DNA of 64,000 bases from Myxococcus guangdongensis (lineage in GTDB: Bacteria > Myxococcota > Myxococcia > Myxococcales > Myxococcaceae). Of this stretch, positions 1 to 9,185 are shown piece after piece. The stretch's first letter is position 1, and the number at the start of each line of letters is the position of its first letter. Location: the NCBI RefSeq assembly GCF_024198255.1, contig NZ_JAJVKW010000017.1, forward strand, positions 62,001 to 126,000. The letters are read 5' to 3'. The notes under the pieces were generated by a model. It had not been told where the DNA came from and searched no databases. It was given only the letters and a program-made list of their open reading frames with translations. Made by a program: the position numbers and the translations under genes.

Positions 1-1
1 C

Positions 2-607
2 GCGGCGGCGTGTGACGTGGTGCTGCAGAACTGCGCGCAGGGGCAGCGCTGCACGTACGTGAGCACGGGCACGGTGACGGAGCGGCGCTGCGTGGAGGCG
101 GGCACCGTCACCGAGGGCGGGCGTTGCACGCTGTCCCCCACGGACGGCGGGCCGGAGTTCGACACGTGCGCGGCGGGCCTGTTCTGCAAGGACGAGCGAC
201 AGGGCGACGGCGGCGTGGGCTTCTTCTGCCGGAGGCTGTGCCACACCAGCAGCCAGTGCGCGAACGCGGGCGAGTGCAACACGGTGCTGCGGCTGGCTGG
301 CACGTCGGAGCTGCCGCTGTTGTGCGGACCGCGCTCGCAGCCGTGTGACCCGTTCGCGCAGGGCTGCACGGCGCCGTTGAGCTGCTACCCGTCGTCGACG
401 GGCCCGGTGTGCGCGGGCAGTGGGACTCGCGCGACGGGTGAGGCGTGCGACTTCAGCAACCAGTGCGCGCCGGGGAGCGCCTGTGTGAACACGGGGCAAG
501 GGCTCAACTGCCGGCCCCTGTGCAAGCCCTCCAGCTCGCCCGCATGCACCACCGGGACATGCCGTCCACTGAATGACAATCCTGGTGTGGGAGCCTGCAT
601 CCCATGA
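2..607 (+). CDS. Cys-rich secreted-type protein, 5' truncated
   Basis: The reading frame is open to the left edge, so the N-terminus and any signal peptide are missing. About 200 residues are visible with roughly 24 cysteines spread evenly, many in short C-x(4-8)-C spacings with Gly, Ser, Thr and Pro between them. That pattern suggests a disulfide-knotted extracellular protein of the kind myxobacteria encode in many copies. No catalytic motif is seen. It ends in a TGA and is followed by about 214 bases without a gene. Function unknown; being a real gene is likely because the frame and cysteine pattern persist to the stop. Confidence 0.75.
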   Translation, partial: AAACDVVLQNCAQGQRCTYVSTGTVTERRCVEAGTVTEGGRCTLSPTDGGPEFDTCAAGLFCKDERQGDGGVGFFCRRLCHTSSQCANAGECNTVLRLAGTSELPLLCGPRSQPCDPFAQGCTAPLSCYPSSTGPVCAGSGTRATGEACDFSNQCAPGSACVNTGQGLNCRPLCKPSSSPACTTGTCRPLNDNPGVGACIP

Positions 608-821
608 AGCCGGAGACCCACGTGGGGCAACTTCTGTCGCCACGTGGGTGAGCCTCGGACTCGTGCAAGGCCGGCGGGTTCGCGTGACAGGGAAAGAGGT
701 GTCTCCATCTCGCCCGGAGACCAAGGGGGCGTGCGCCGCGAGCCTCGGGACTTGCGCGCATGTTCGGTGGTCGTCGCGGGAATGAGCGGTGTACATCGTG
801 CGTCGTCGGGAGGGAGCGACG

Positions 822-2096
822 ATGCGAATGTGGCGGACGTGGCTCGGTGTCCTCGCGTGCGTGGGTGGCGCGCAGTTGGCGTGCTCTCCCAGCACCGCCG
901 AGGACCCGTTGCCGGAAGAGCCTTCTCAAGAGCAGGGTGAGTCCACGAACGCGCCTGACGCCTCCGTGGATGTGGCGCCGCCATTGGTGCTCAACGACGA
1001 CGGGCACGTGAGCTCGCCGCCGCCGCCCGCGCAGCAGCCGCCCTTACCGAGCATCGGCTTCCAGCCGGGGTTCCACCAGGCGCTGCGCTGGTCCCATTAC
1101 GTGGGCGGTGTCACCACGTTCCGCCTGCGCGTGCCGGTGGCGCGCGCCGGAGAGCGGCTCCAGGTGACGTTCCGCGCGGGCGACGGCAACCTCACGCTCC
1201 AGCGCGCCACGGTGGCGAAGGCGGGCGTGGATGGCTCGCTGGTGTCCGCGCCGGTGGCCTTGAGCTTCGAGGGCAAGCCGGGCTTCAACGTCGGCGCGCG
1301 CGCGCTGGTGACGTCGGACCCGGTGGTGTTCCCCGTGGGCTTCCGCGAGGACGTGGCCATCACCTTCGAGGTGCGCGGGGCGCTGGCCGCCAGCGCCATC
1401 AACGCCTTCCCCGGCAGCTTCGCGCGAGCGGGCACGCATGCGCTGGCGACGGGCGCCATCGGCGGAGAGCCCTTCGAGCGCTCCGTGGGCGTGGCCACCG
1501 TGGCCGTCGAGGGCCCCACGGGCCGCGCCTTCATCGCGCTGGGTGACAGCATCACCGAGGGCTACGTCGACTTGCGCAACGACACGCGCAACGCGTGGCC
1601 GGCGCTGGTGGAGGCGCAGCTGGGTGTGCCCGTGGTCAACGCGGGCGTCAGCGGCCAGGGCTTCTACGACGCGCTGAGGCTGTTGTCCGACGAGGTGCTC
1701 GCGGTGAAGGGCGTCACCGACTGCCTGGTGCTGCTGGGCACGAACGACCTGGGCGACGCGGGCGCGGAGGAGCAGATGGAGACGCGGATGCTCCTGTTGG
1801 TGCAGCGGCTGGAGCCCTTCTGTCGCGTGTGGGTGAGCACGCTGTTGCCGAAGGAGAAGACGAACTACGGCGCCTATGACTACGTGAAGTCGCAGCGGCT
1901 GGGCTTCAACGCGTGGCTGCGCGGCGGCGGCACGAGCACGGACGTCATCGACCTGGAGTCGGTGATGCGGCAGACGAGCAACGTGCACCTCTACCTCGCC
2001 GGGCTGGGCATCGACGGCATCCACCCGAGCACCGAGGGCCACCGGGTGATGGCGGCCGAGGTGGTGCGCACGCTGCGCGAGCAGGGCGGGCTGTAG
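822..2096 (+). CDS. SGNH-hydrolase lipoprotein (esterase)
   Basis: A predicted lipoprotein esterase of 424 residues. The ATG at 822 is preferred over the GTG at 789 because GGAGG lies just upstream and the signal peptide then starts correctly; the lipobox ends QLAC at about residue 21. A roughly 180-residue beta-rich region follows, then the SGNH domain: block I GDSITEGY with nucleophile Ser243, block III GTND with Asn308, and block V DGIHP with Asp398 and His401. The layout of a beta domain before an SGNH domain resembles carbohydrate acetylesterases (CE2/XynB-like), so deacetylation of a polysaccharide is plausible but the substrate is inferred. It is anchored at the cell envelope. Confidence 0.85.
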   Translation: MRMWRTWLGVLACVGGAQLACSPSTAEDPLPEEPSQEQGESTNAPDASVDVAPPLVLNDDGHVSSPPPPAQQPPLPSIGFQPGFHQALRWSHYVGGVTTFRLRVPVARAGERLQVTFRAGDGNLTLQRATVAKAGVDGSLVSAPVALSFEGKPGFNVGARALVTSDPVVFPVGFREDVAITFEVRGALAASAINAFPGSFARAGTHALATGAIGGEPFERSVGVATVAVEGPTGRAFIALGDSITEGYVDLRNDTRNAWPALVEAQLGVPVVNAGVSGQGFYDALRLLSDEVLAVKGVTDCLVLLGTNDLGDAGAEEQMETRMLLLVQRLEPFCRVWVSTLLPKEKTNYGAYDYVKSQRLGFNAWLRGGGTSTDVIDLESVMRQTSNVHLYLAGLGIDGIHPSTEGHRVMAAEVVRTLREQGGL

Positions 2097-2099
2097 CCC

Positions 2100-2130
2100 C
2101 GTGCTCGGGCCTCAGCGCGGTCCGAGCACG
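2100..2130. terminator. Hairpin between convergent genes
   Basis: Perfect 9-bp arms CGTGCTCGG and CCGAGCACG flank a 13-base loop between the SGNH esterase (stop at 2096) and the leftward gene, whose stop lies in the loop. There is no T-tract. A bidirectional terminator is the likely role. Confidence 0.55.
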
Positions 2131-2819
2131 CTGTTGAGGACGAGCAGCTCCGCCAGGCCCGGCGGAGCCAGCACCCAGTCGTTGCCCGTGGGCACCCAGC
2201 GCACGGGCGCGCCCGCGTGCTCCAGCACGGCGTTCACCCGCTGGAGCAGCGGCTCGAAGGTGGTGGCGGGCGCGTCCCAGTCGCCCTGCCCCGCTTCGAC
2301 CTCGTGTCCGCCGGGGTCCACGACGAAGGCCTCGCGCCCCTGGAGGGGCCGCACCGCGAAGCCCGGCAGATAGGGCTGCAGGGCCGCCTCCAGTCGCTCC
2401 AGCAGCGCGCCGTCCCGGTACGGGTGGGACAGCTCCCAGTCGAAGAAGGTGGGCAGCTGCGAGGTCAGCTCGCGGCGCAGCGGATCCTCGCGGCTCTGGC
2501 GCCAGTGGTGCTCGGCGAGCTCCAGCGCGGTCGCGGGGACCTTCAGCTCCCACATCTCCAGCTTCGCGAGCAGCTCCCCCATGCGCTCCACCAGCTCGTA
2601 AGGAGGCTCCACGCGCGTCACCCACGCGACCTCCGTCACGGACTGCCCGCGGCGCTGGCCCGTCACCCGGTCTCCCTTGCGGAGCTGGAAGGGAGGCGCG
2701 TCGGACTCGGGCTCTGGGTAGAGGGGGGCATGGAACGGCCCTTCTCCCGAGTCCGGGCGCAAGAGCGCGAAGCCGTGCTGCGGGTTGATGTCCTCCACCG
2801 TGAATGCGTCCTTGGCCAT
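2112..2819 (-). CDS. Uncharacterised cytoplasmic protein
   Basis: A 235-residue protein without a signal peptide or membrane segment. I do not recognise the family. The first 80 residues look like a small beta-barrel (short strands with GDRVTGQRRGQSVTEVAWV), followed by a mostly helical, acidic region and a C-terminal domain with several Trp and Pro residues. It lies 61 bases downstream of the macro-domain gene on the same strand and could be the last gene of the ppc transcript. No function is assigned. Confidence 0.7.
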   Translation of the reverse strand: MAKDAFTVEDINPQHGFALLRPDSGEGPFHAPLYPEPESDAPPFQLRKGDRVTGQRRGQSVTEVAWVTRVEPPYELVERMGELLAKLEMWELKVPATALELAEHHWRQSREDPLRRELTSQLPTFFDWELSHPYRDGALLERLEAALQPYLPGFAVRPLQGREAFVVDPGGHEVEAGQGDWDAPATTFEPLLQRVNAVLEHAGAPVRWVPTGNDWVLAPPGLAELLVLNSVLGPR

Positions 2820-2880
2820 CCCGACCTCGTCTCGAAAGCCGTTGAAGACGTCTTGCGTTGGGGCGCTGAAGGTTACGTCG

Positions 2881-3345
<465 letters not shown>

Positions 3346-3355
3346 GGCGCGGACT

Positions 3356-6028
3356 CTAACCGGTGTTGCGCATGCCGGCCGCGATGCCGTTGAGCGAGAG
3401 CAGGAGCGGCCTGTCGCAGTCGCAGTCGCTCTCACGCTTGCGGCGCAACAGCTCCACCTGGAGGAAGGACATCGGGTCCACGTACGGGTTGCGCAGGGCG
3501 ATGGCGCGCTGGAGCTGGGGGTTGTTGTCGAGCAGCTTCCCCTCCCCCGTCAGCCGCTTCACCTGGCGCCGCGTGCGCCGGTGCTCCTGCTGGATTCGCC
3601 GCCACAGGGCCTTCGTGGACGCGGGGGCGAGCGCCGCGTAGCGCCCGGCGATGGCCATGTCCGACTTGGCCAGCACCATGGTGACGTTGTCGATGACGGC
3701 CTTGAAGAAGGGCCACTGGCGGTACATGCGCTTGAGCAGCGCGGGCCCACCTGGCTCCTTCGAGAGAGCCTCCAGCGCGGAGCCCACGCCGTACCAGCCC
3801 GGCACGATGGCCCGGTTCTGTGTCCAGGCGAACACCCACGGAATGGCGCGCAGCGACTCGAGCCCTCCGGCCCTGCGCTTGCTGGGCCGCGAGCCGATGG
3901 GCAGCGCGGAGATCTCCTCCACGGGCGTCGCCGTGGTGAAGAACTCGAGGAAGCGAGGGTCCTCCCACACGAGCGCGCGGTAGGCCTTGCGCCCCGTCTC
4001 GGCCAGCGTGTCGAACGTGGCGCGGAAGGTCTTCTCGTCCTCCGGGGTCGGCCGAGGCTGCGCGTCGAGCAGGTGGGGCAGCACGCCGCCCAGGATGAGC
4101 TCCAGCGTGCGGCGCGCCAGCTCCGGCCGCGCGTACTTGTGGTCCAGGGCTTCACCCTGCTCCGTCGCCTTGTAGCCACCGGCCACGGCGCCGGGAGGCA
4201 GCGCGAGGATGGCCTCCTGGGCGGGGCCACCACCGCGGGCCACGGACTCGCCGCGACCATGGAACAGACGCAGGGGGACACCTGCTTGGGCGGCCGCCTC
4301 GGTGAGCGCGACCTGGGCGCGATAGAGCGCGGCGCTGGCGGCCAGCAGTCCCACCTCCTTGCCCGAGTCGCTGTAGCCGACCATCACCTCCTGGAAGCCG
4401 CGCGCGTCGACGTGCTTGCGGTACTCGGCGTTGGCGAAGAGCGTGCGCAGCACGTCGGGTCCACCGTCGAGCGCGCCGAGCTGCTCGAAGAGCGGGACGA
4501 CGTCCACGGTGGCGCAGCCGCGCTTCTCGTCCCACAGGCCGGTGAGCTTGAGGCACTTGAAGGCCGCGAGGACATCCTCGGCCGTGCTGGCCATGCTGAG
4601 GATGAGCGTGCGACAGGCGGGCTCACCGGCCTCGGCCTGCGCCTCGCGCAGCTTCGCCAGCACCGCGAGCAGACGCTTGCCGCCCTCGGACGGAGCGGGG
4701 CCTGCCGCGTCCAACGAGGCCGCCGCGCTCACCGCGTCCTCCGCGGGCACGCGCGCCTCCAGCTCGGCCAGGGACAGGCCCAGCGCGAGGACACGCTCGC
4801 GCATGCGGCGCACCTGACGCAGGCCGGACTTCGCGGCCTTGGCCTCCTCGAGTGAGCGGGACAACAGGTCCAGGTCGGCGAGCAGGGACTCGGGCGTGCG
4901 ATAGGCGCTCGCCGGCATGGGGCCCGCGTCACCGGTGCGCTGGGCCAGCACGTGGCGAAGGGCCTGGTTCAGCCGCTCCTCCATGAAGCGCAGCTTGCGA
5001 CGCCAGGGCTCGCCGATGGTGCGCGGCCCCAGGCGCTGCTCGGCCTCGGGGAGCTCCTTCGCGTCACGCTCCAGGGAGGCGACGAGCTCCGCCGACGGCT
5101 TCGCGTGGCGCTCCGACTGCGAGAGCATTCCGCCCAGGCGCTCCAGGCCTTGGGTCAACAGGCGCAGCCCTCGTGCACGGTGGGCGCGCAGCGTGTCCGC
5201 GAAGACTTCTGGCGTGACGAGCGGGTTGCCATCCATGTCCCCGCCGACCCACGAGTGGACGCGCACCGGCGTGTCCACCTGGCCGAGGGGCTCTCCGTAG
5301 GCGCGCTCGAAGGCCCAGTCGAGCAGCTCGGGCAGCTCGGAGATTTGCTCGGCGATGACCTCCTCGACATACCAGAGGGCGTTCTTCACCTCGTCGCCCA
5401 CGGTGGGCCGCTCGCGACGGAGCTCGTCGGTCTGCCACACCGTGGTGATCTCCTCGCGGAGGGACTCCACGTTGGCGGCACTCTCGCGGGGCGTCAGCTC
5501 GCACCGGTCTCGCTCCTCGAGCAGGCTGGCCATCCGGTAGAGCTTCTCGAGCAGCGTGCGGCGCACGGCCTGCGTGGGATGCGCGGTGAGCGTGAGCGTC
5601 ACGTGCATCTGGCGCAGCGCCTCGCGGACGCGCGTGGCGGAGATGCCCGCGTCCTTGAGCGACAGCATCGTCGCCTCCAGCGAGCCACGCTGGGGCGTCG
5701 TGGACTCGGCGCTGGAGTACGCGCGGGCGCGGCGGATGCGGTGGTGTTGTTCCGCGAGGTTGACGAGCTGGAAGTACACCGAGAAGGCGCGGAGCACGGG
5801 CTCGGTGCGCTCCAGCGGGAGACGTTTGAGTCTCTCCGCGAGCTCGGCCGCGGAGGCGCGTCTTCCCGCCACGGGTCCGCGTCTTCGCTGGATGGCGAGC
5901 CGACGGACCTCTTCTTCCAGGTCGAACAGGTCCTGGCCTTCCTGTTCGACGAGCACCTCTCCCAGCAGTCGCCCGAGCAGGCGGACATCACGACGCAGGG
6001 GCTGATCCACGGCACGGACACGGGCCAT
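3356..6028 (-). CDS. ppc: Phosphoenolpyruvate carboxylase
   Basis: Carboxylates phosphoenolpyruvate to oxaloacetate, an anaplerotic cytoplasmic reaction. The 890-residue length is normal for the bacterial family. Conserved marks in order are TAHPTQAVRR (catalytic His region), GGDMDGNP, VMVGYSDSGKEVG, FHGRGESVARGGGP, and the C-terminal end NGIAAGMRNTG. Two of these differ from the usual text: K-D-x-G is K-E-V-G, and FHGRGG-[ST]-x-GRGGGP reads FHGRGESVARGGGP. The glycine-rich loop binds substrate, so the enzyme should still be PEPC but may be tuned differently. It is the first gene of a likely operon with the macro-domain gene. A strong hairpin lies upstream between it and the preceding gene. 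Confidence 0.95.
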   Translation of the reverse strand: MARVRAVDQPLRRDVRLLGRLLGEVLVEQEGQDLFDLEEEVRRLAIQRRRGPVAGRRASAAELAERLKRLPLERTEPVLRAFSVYFQLVNLAEQHHRIRRARAYSSAESTTPQRGSLEATMLSLKDAGISATRVREALRQMHVTLTLTAHPTQAVRRTLLEKLYRMASLLEERDRCELTPRESAANVESLREEITTVWQTDELRRERPTVGDEVKNALWYVEEVIAEQISELPELLDWAFERAYGEPLGQVDTPVRVHSWVGGDMDGNPLVTPEVFADTLRAHRARGLRLLTQGLERLGGMLSQSERHAKPSAELVASLERDAKELPEAEQRLGPRTIGEPWRRKLRFMEERLNQALRHVLAQRTGDAGPMPASAYRTPESLLADLDLLSRSLEEAKAAKSGLRQVRRMRERVLALGLSLAELEARVPAEDAVSAAASLDAAGPAPSEGGKRLLAVLAKLREAQAEAGEPACRTLILSMASTAEDVLAAFKCLKLTGLWDEKRGCATVDVVPLFEQLGALDGGPDVLRTLFANAEYRKHVDARGFQEVMVGYSDSGKEVGLLAASAALYRAQVALTEAAAQAGVPLRLFHGRGESVARGGGPAQEAILALPPGAVAGGYKATEQGEALDHKYARPELARRTLELILGGVLPHLLDAQPRPTPEDEKTFRATFDTLAETGRKAYRALVWEDPRFLEFFTTATPVEEISALPIGSRPSKRRAGGLESLRAIPWVFAWTQNRAIVPGWYGVGSALEALSKEPGGPALLKRMYRQWPFFKAVIDNVTMVLAKSDMAIAGRYAALAPASTKALWRRIQQEHRRTRRQVKRLTGEGKLLDNNPQLQRAIALRNPYVDPMSFLQVELLRRKRESDCDCDRPLLLSLNGIAAGMRNTG

Positions 6029-6055
6029 ATGCCCTGCAAGGTAACGCCTTCAGCC

Positions 6056-6087
6056 ACGGGCCGCGCGGGCAATGTCCGCGGGCCCGT
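6056..6087 (-). terminator. Strong hairpin after the 6103-6570 gene
   Basis: ACGGGCC and GGCCCGT form 7-bp outer arms and CGCGG/CCGCG 5-bp inner arms around a 7-base loop. It lies downstream of the leftward coiled-coil gene and just before ppc on the same strand, so it probably ends the upstream transcript; an attenuator for ppc is an alternative. No T-tract. Confidence 0.5.
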
Positions 6088-6102
6088 CGTTTCTCGTCCA
6101 CC

Positions 6103-6570
6103 TCAGAACCCAAGGTACTCGAGTTCGTCATCGGTCAGCTGGTGCAGCGGCTGCCGACTCAGGACCTCACCCGTCTCGGGGTGGTTGTACAGCTCCGAGT
6201 CCGGAAGGTTGCGAAGCACCAACTCCAGCTTGCGAATCTGCCCTCGCTCCGAGTCGATCATCTCCCCCTCCTTGATGAGGTTGGCGATGACGCCCGCGGG
6301 CACGATGGCATCACTCGGAGTACCGGCCTGGTTCTGATAGGAGACGAAGTCGGACTTCGTGTTCTGGAACTGCATGACCAGCGTGGCCAGACGCTCGGCG
6401 TCGATCTGGTACTCCGCGCGGATGCGACGCATCCGGCCTTCTCGGTCCTCGATGCGCGCCACCAGCTCCTTGACCTTCTTCTGCATCGCCGCCCGAAGGT
6501 CGGGGGTGGTCTTGGTGTTGTAGCGAACGGATTCGAACAGCTCCGACGGTTGCTCGATGCGGTAGCCCAT
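6103..6570 (-). CDS. Uncharacterised coiled-coil protein
   Basis: A 155-residue soluble protein. The ATG at 6570 has GAGGAA eight bases upstream, which favours it over the longer frame. Residues about 20-85 are strongly charged and helical (KKVKELVARIEDREGRM and onward) and look like a coiled coil; a second helical stretch around the EGEMIDSERGQIRKLE region follows; the tail ends in an acidic segment with LTDDELEYLGF. No signal peptide and no recognised domain. It is separated from ppc by a terminator-like hairpin. Confidence 0.75.
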   Translation of the reverse strand: MGYRIEQPSELFESVRYNTKTTPDLRAAMQKKVKELVARIEDREGRMRRIRAEYQIDAERLATLVMQFQNTKSDFVSYQNQAGTPSDAIVPAGVIANLIKEGEMIDSERGQIRKLELVLRNLPDSELYNHPETGEVLSRQPLHQLTDDELEYLGF

Positions 6571-6652
6571 GGGTCCAGTTCCTCGTTGGGTTCGACGCGG
6601 GTTGAGCGCGCCGACGGCTCGAACGACTCGGAGCTGACCGGGCACCCATCGA

Positions 6653-7525
6653 CTAAGGCTTCGCATCGAAGGCTGTCGAGCAGGCGAGGACCTCCATCCG
6701 GTCGATATCGGTGGCGACGAGGGACAGCTTGGATCGAATCTGTTCGACCGCGTCGCCGCCCAACGGCAGCCGCAACGGAAGTTCCGCGCTCGGCCGCGCG
6801 ATGACGTCCGCCATGACCTGCGCGGCCTTCACGGGGTCCCCGCCCTGTTTGCCATCCGTCTGGCGCACCCACGTGCGCAACTGCCCCACCGTTCCCTCAT
6901 AGGCGTCCATCGCGGGCATGTGCCGGAACGAAGCGCCGAACAGCGAGGTGCGGAACGTGCCCGGCTCCACCACCAGCACGCGAATCCCCAGCGGCTTCAC
7001 CTCCTGCGCGAGGCTCTCGGACATCCCTTCCAGCGCGTGCTTCGCGGCGCAGTACGCACCGAAGCCCGGCGCGGAGGAGAGCCCCGCGACACTCGAGACC
7101 TGCACGATGGTGCCCGAGCCCCGCGCTCGCATGTGAGGCAGCACCTCGCGCGTGGTGGTGACGGCGGCGAAGAACATCAACTCCATCGTCGCCCGCAGGT
7201 CCTGGTCGCTCGTCTCCTCGATGGCGCCGAGGATGCTGAAGCCCGCGTTGTTGACCAGCACGTCGATGTGCCCGAAGCGGGAGATGGCGGTCGTCAGGGC
7301 GTCGCGCACCTTCTCGGGCTGCGTCACGTCCAGCTCGACGAGGCGCAGACGTCCTGGCGCCGACGAGGCCAGCTCCGCGAGGACCTGCGGTTGTCGCGCG
7401 GCGGCGACCACGCTGTCGCCACGCCGCAGCACCTCCTCGACGAGCGCGCGCCCCAGTCCCGAGGACGCTCCCGTGATGAACCAGACCTTGTGGTGGGTGG
7501 ACGCTGAAGAACCTTGAGTGCTCAT
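6653..7525 (-). CDS. Short-chain dehydrogenase/reductase
   Basis: A classical SDR of 290 residues. TGASSGLG near residue 18 is the NAD(P)-binding glycine motif, NNAG follows at about 90, and the Ser-Tyr-Lys catalytic set appears as VSSVAGLSSAPGFGAYCAAK. AAGGAG lies seven bases before the ATG at 7525. The gene is divergent from a LysR-type regulator starting at 7632, with an inverted repeat between them, which is the usual arrangement for a LysR protein controlling an adjacent oxidoreductase. The substrate cannot be read from the sequence. Confidence 0.9.
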   Translation of the reverse strand: MSTQGSSASTHHKVWFITGASSGLGRALVEEVLRRGDSVVAAARQPQVLAELASSAPGRLRLVELDVTQPEKVRDALTTAISRFGHIDVLVNNAGFSILGAIEETSDQDLRATMELMFFAAVTTTREVLPHMRARGSGTIVQVSSVAGLSSAPGFGAYCAAKHALEGMSESLAQEVKPLGIRVLVVEPGTFRTSLFGASFRHMPAMDAYEGTVGQLRTWVRQTDGKQGGDPVKAAQVMADVIARPSAELPLRLPLGGDAVEQIRSKLSLVATDIDRMEVLACSTAFDAKP

Positions 7526-7589
7526 GGTGGACTCCTTCGACTTCGAGTTCGTTGACGCGTTGGAAAATAGGAGTCCGGGGTCCTCGTGA

Positions 7590-7628
7590 TTAGCGGTGGA
7601 ATTGCGATGGGTTTTTAAGTTTCGCTAA
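7590..7628. promoter_or_regulatory. Candidate LysR operator in divergent promoter
   Basis: TTAGCG at 7590-7595 and CGCTAA at 7623-7628 form a spaced inverted repeat in the only AT-rich part of the SDR/LysR intergenic region. The 39-base span would fit the extended footprint of a LysR tetramer. Function is inferred from position. Confidence 0.4.
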
Positions 7629-7631
7629 AAG

Positions 7632-8546
7632 ATGGCCATGCGAGACGACTACTCGGGGCTGAACGCGCTGGCGGCGGTGGCGGACAAGCGCAGCTTCACG
7701 GCCGCGGCGGCCCAGTTGAGCGTGACGCCGTCGGCGCTCAGCCAGAGCATCCGGGCGCTCGAGGAGCGGGTGGGCGTTCGACTGCTCCAGCGCACGACGA
7801 GGAGCGTGGGTCTGACAGAGGCAGGCGAGCGTTTCCTCGCGCAGCTCAGGCCCGCGATGGCGAGCATCCGCGCCGCCTTCGAGTCACTCGACGCGGTGCG
7901 CGGACGACCCTCCGGCACGTTGCGACTGAATGTGCCTCGGTTGGCCATCGCGACGGTGCTCGATTCCATCCTGGGAGACTTCCTCGCCGCCAATCCGGAG
8001 CTCGAGCTCGACATCGTCGTCGACGACGGAATCACCCACATCGTGGAGCACGGGTTCGACGCGGGCATCCGACTCGGCGAGACGCTCGACAAGGACGTCG
8101 TGGCCCTGCGGCTCACCAACGACCTGCGGATGACGGTGGTCGGCTCACCCGCGTATCTGAGCGCACGCGGACGGCCGAAGCATCCCAGAGACCTGCACGC
8201 GCACGACTGCATCAACTACCGTCACCTCAGGAGTGGCGCCGTGTACCGCTGGGAGTTCAGCGACAAGGGGCGAGACCTCACCGTCGCCGTGAAGGGCCGG
8301 CTCGTCGTCAACGACAACGCGCTGATGGTTCGTGGAGCGCTCGATGGCGTGGGGCTCGCGTACGTCATGGAGCACACCATCGAGCGGGAACTGGCCGACA
8401 AGCGCCTCGTCCGGGTGCTCTCCAACCACTGTCCCCCCTTCCCCGGCCTCTTCCTCTACTACCCGAGTCGGACCCAGCTCCCCCTCAAGCTGCGCGCGCT
8501 CGTCGACTTCCTGCGCGCCCGGCGCTTGAGAACGAGAACCCCATGA
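7632..8546 (+). CDS. LysR-family transcriptional regulator
   Basis: A 304-residue LysR protein. The N-terminal winged helix-turn-helix is clear (FTAAAAQLSVTPSALSQSIRALEERVGVRLLQRT at about 20-55), followed by a substrate-binding domain of the type seen in AaeR/DmlR-like regulators. It is divergent from the short-chain dehydrogenase at 6653-7525 and probably controls that gene and its own expression through the shared intergenic region. The alternative ATG at 7638 would shorten it by two residues. Confidence 0.92.
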   Translation: MAMRDDYSGLNALAAVADKRSFTAAAAQLSVTPSALSQSIRALEERVGVRLLQRTTRSVGLTEAGERFLAQLRPAMASIRAAFESLDAVRGRPSGTLRLNVPRLAIATVLDSILGDFLAANPELELDIVVDDGITHIVEHGFDAGIRLGETLDKDVVALRLTNDLRMTVVGSPAYLSARGRPKHPRDLHAHDCINYRHLRSGAVYRWEFSDKGRDLTVAVKGRLVVNDNALMVRGALDGVGLAYVMEHTIERELADKRLVRVLSNHCPPFPGLFLYYPSRTQLPLKLRALVDFLRARRLRTRTP

Positions 8547-8666
8547 GGAGCGCCCCACCAACCACGCGCCCCTGTGTCCCACGACCCGCACTCGAGCCCG
8601 GTCCGCGCCTTGCACAACCCCTGTGCACACGACGCGGCCGACGGCGCCGCACAGGAGTGAAACGTC

Positions 8667-9182
8667 ATGCGGACGACAGGGTGGTGGAAGGTGGCGGTGA
8701 TGTGCGGCTCGCTGGCCGCGTCCGGGGCGCTCGCGCGGTCGACGACGCTCGCTGAGCCCACCAGGCAGCCAGACATGACCGCGCCGCAGCCGAGCCTCAC
8801 CCCACCGTCCCCCGAGGAGCTCTTCGCCGGCGCCCCCGATGAGATGGCCCCGCCGCGCCTGCGCCACGTCGAGCCCGTCGCCTGCGCCTCCGCGCCCGAG
8901 GGCCGCCTCTGGGTCGCCTCCACCGAGGAGTGCGGCGACACCGAGTGCGTCGACAAGACGACGGTCTGGGTCGGCTCGTGGACCGTCGAGGACACCACGG
9001 TCGAAGTCCAGTGCGACGCCGACCGCATCATCCTCTCCACCTTCGACTGGAAGATGGTCCTCATCCCCGACGGCAAGGGCGACTTCGACGTCGAGGAGTC
9101 CGTGCTCGGTGACGGCGAGGTCACCCCCGTCCCCACCGAGCACGCCCAGGCCGAGCCCGTGAAGCCCGGCTCCCAGGGCTGA
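8667..9182 (+). CDS. Secreted protein of unknown function
   Basis: A 171-residue protein with AGGAG eight bases before the ATG and an N-terminal signal-like segment (TGWWKVAVMCGSLAASGALA). A Pro-rich linker to about residue 60 leads to a small acidic domain with four cysteines (VACASAP, STEECGDTECVDK, VQCDAD) that could form two disulfides, then an acidic tail. It ends four bases before the stop of the convergent helicase gene. I do not recognise the family. Confidence 0.75.
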   Translation: MRTTGWWKVAVMCGSLAASGALARSTTLAEPTRQPDMTAPQPSLTPPSPEELFAGAPDEMAPPRLRHVEPVACASAPEGRLWVASTEECGDTECVDKTTVWVGSWTVEDTTVEVQCDADRIILSTFDWKMVLIPDGKGDFDVEESVLGDGEVTPVPTEHAQAEPVKPGSQG

Positions 9183-9185
9183 CGC

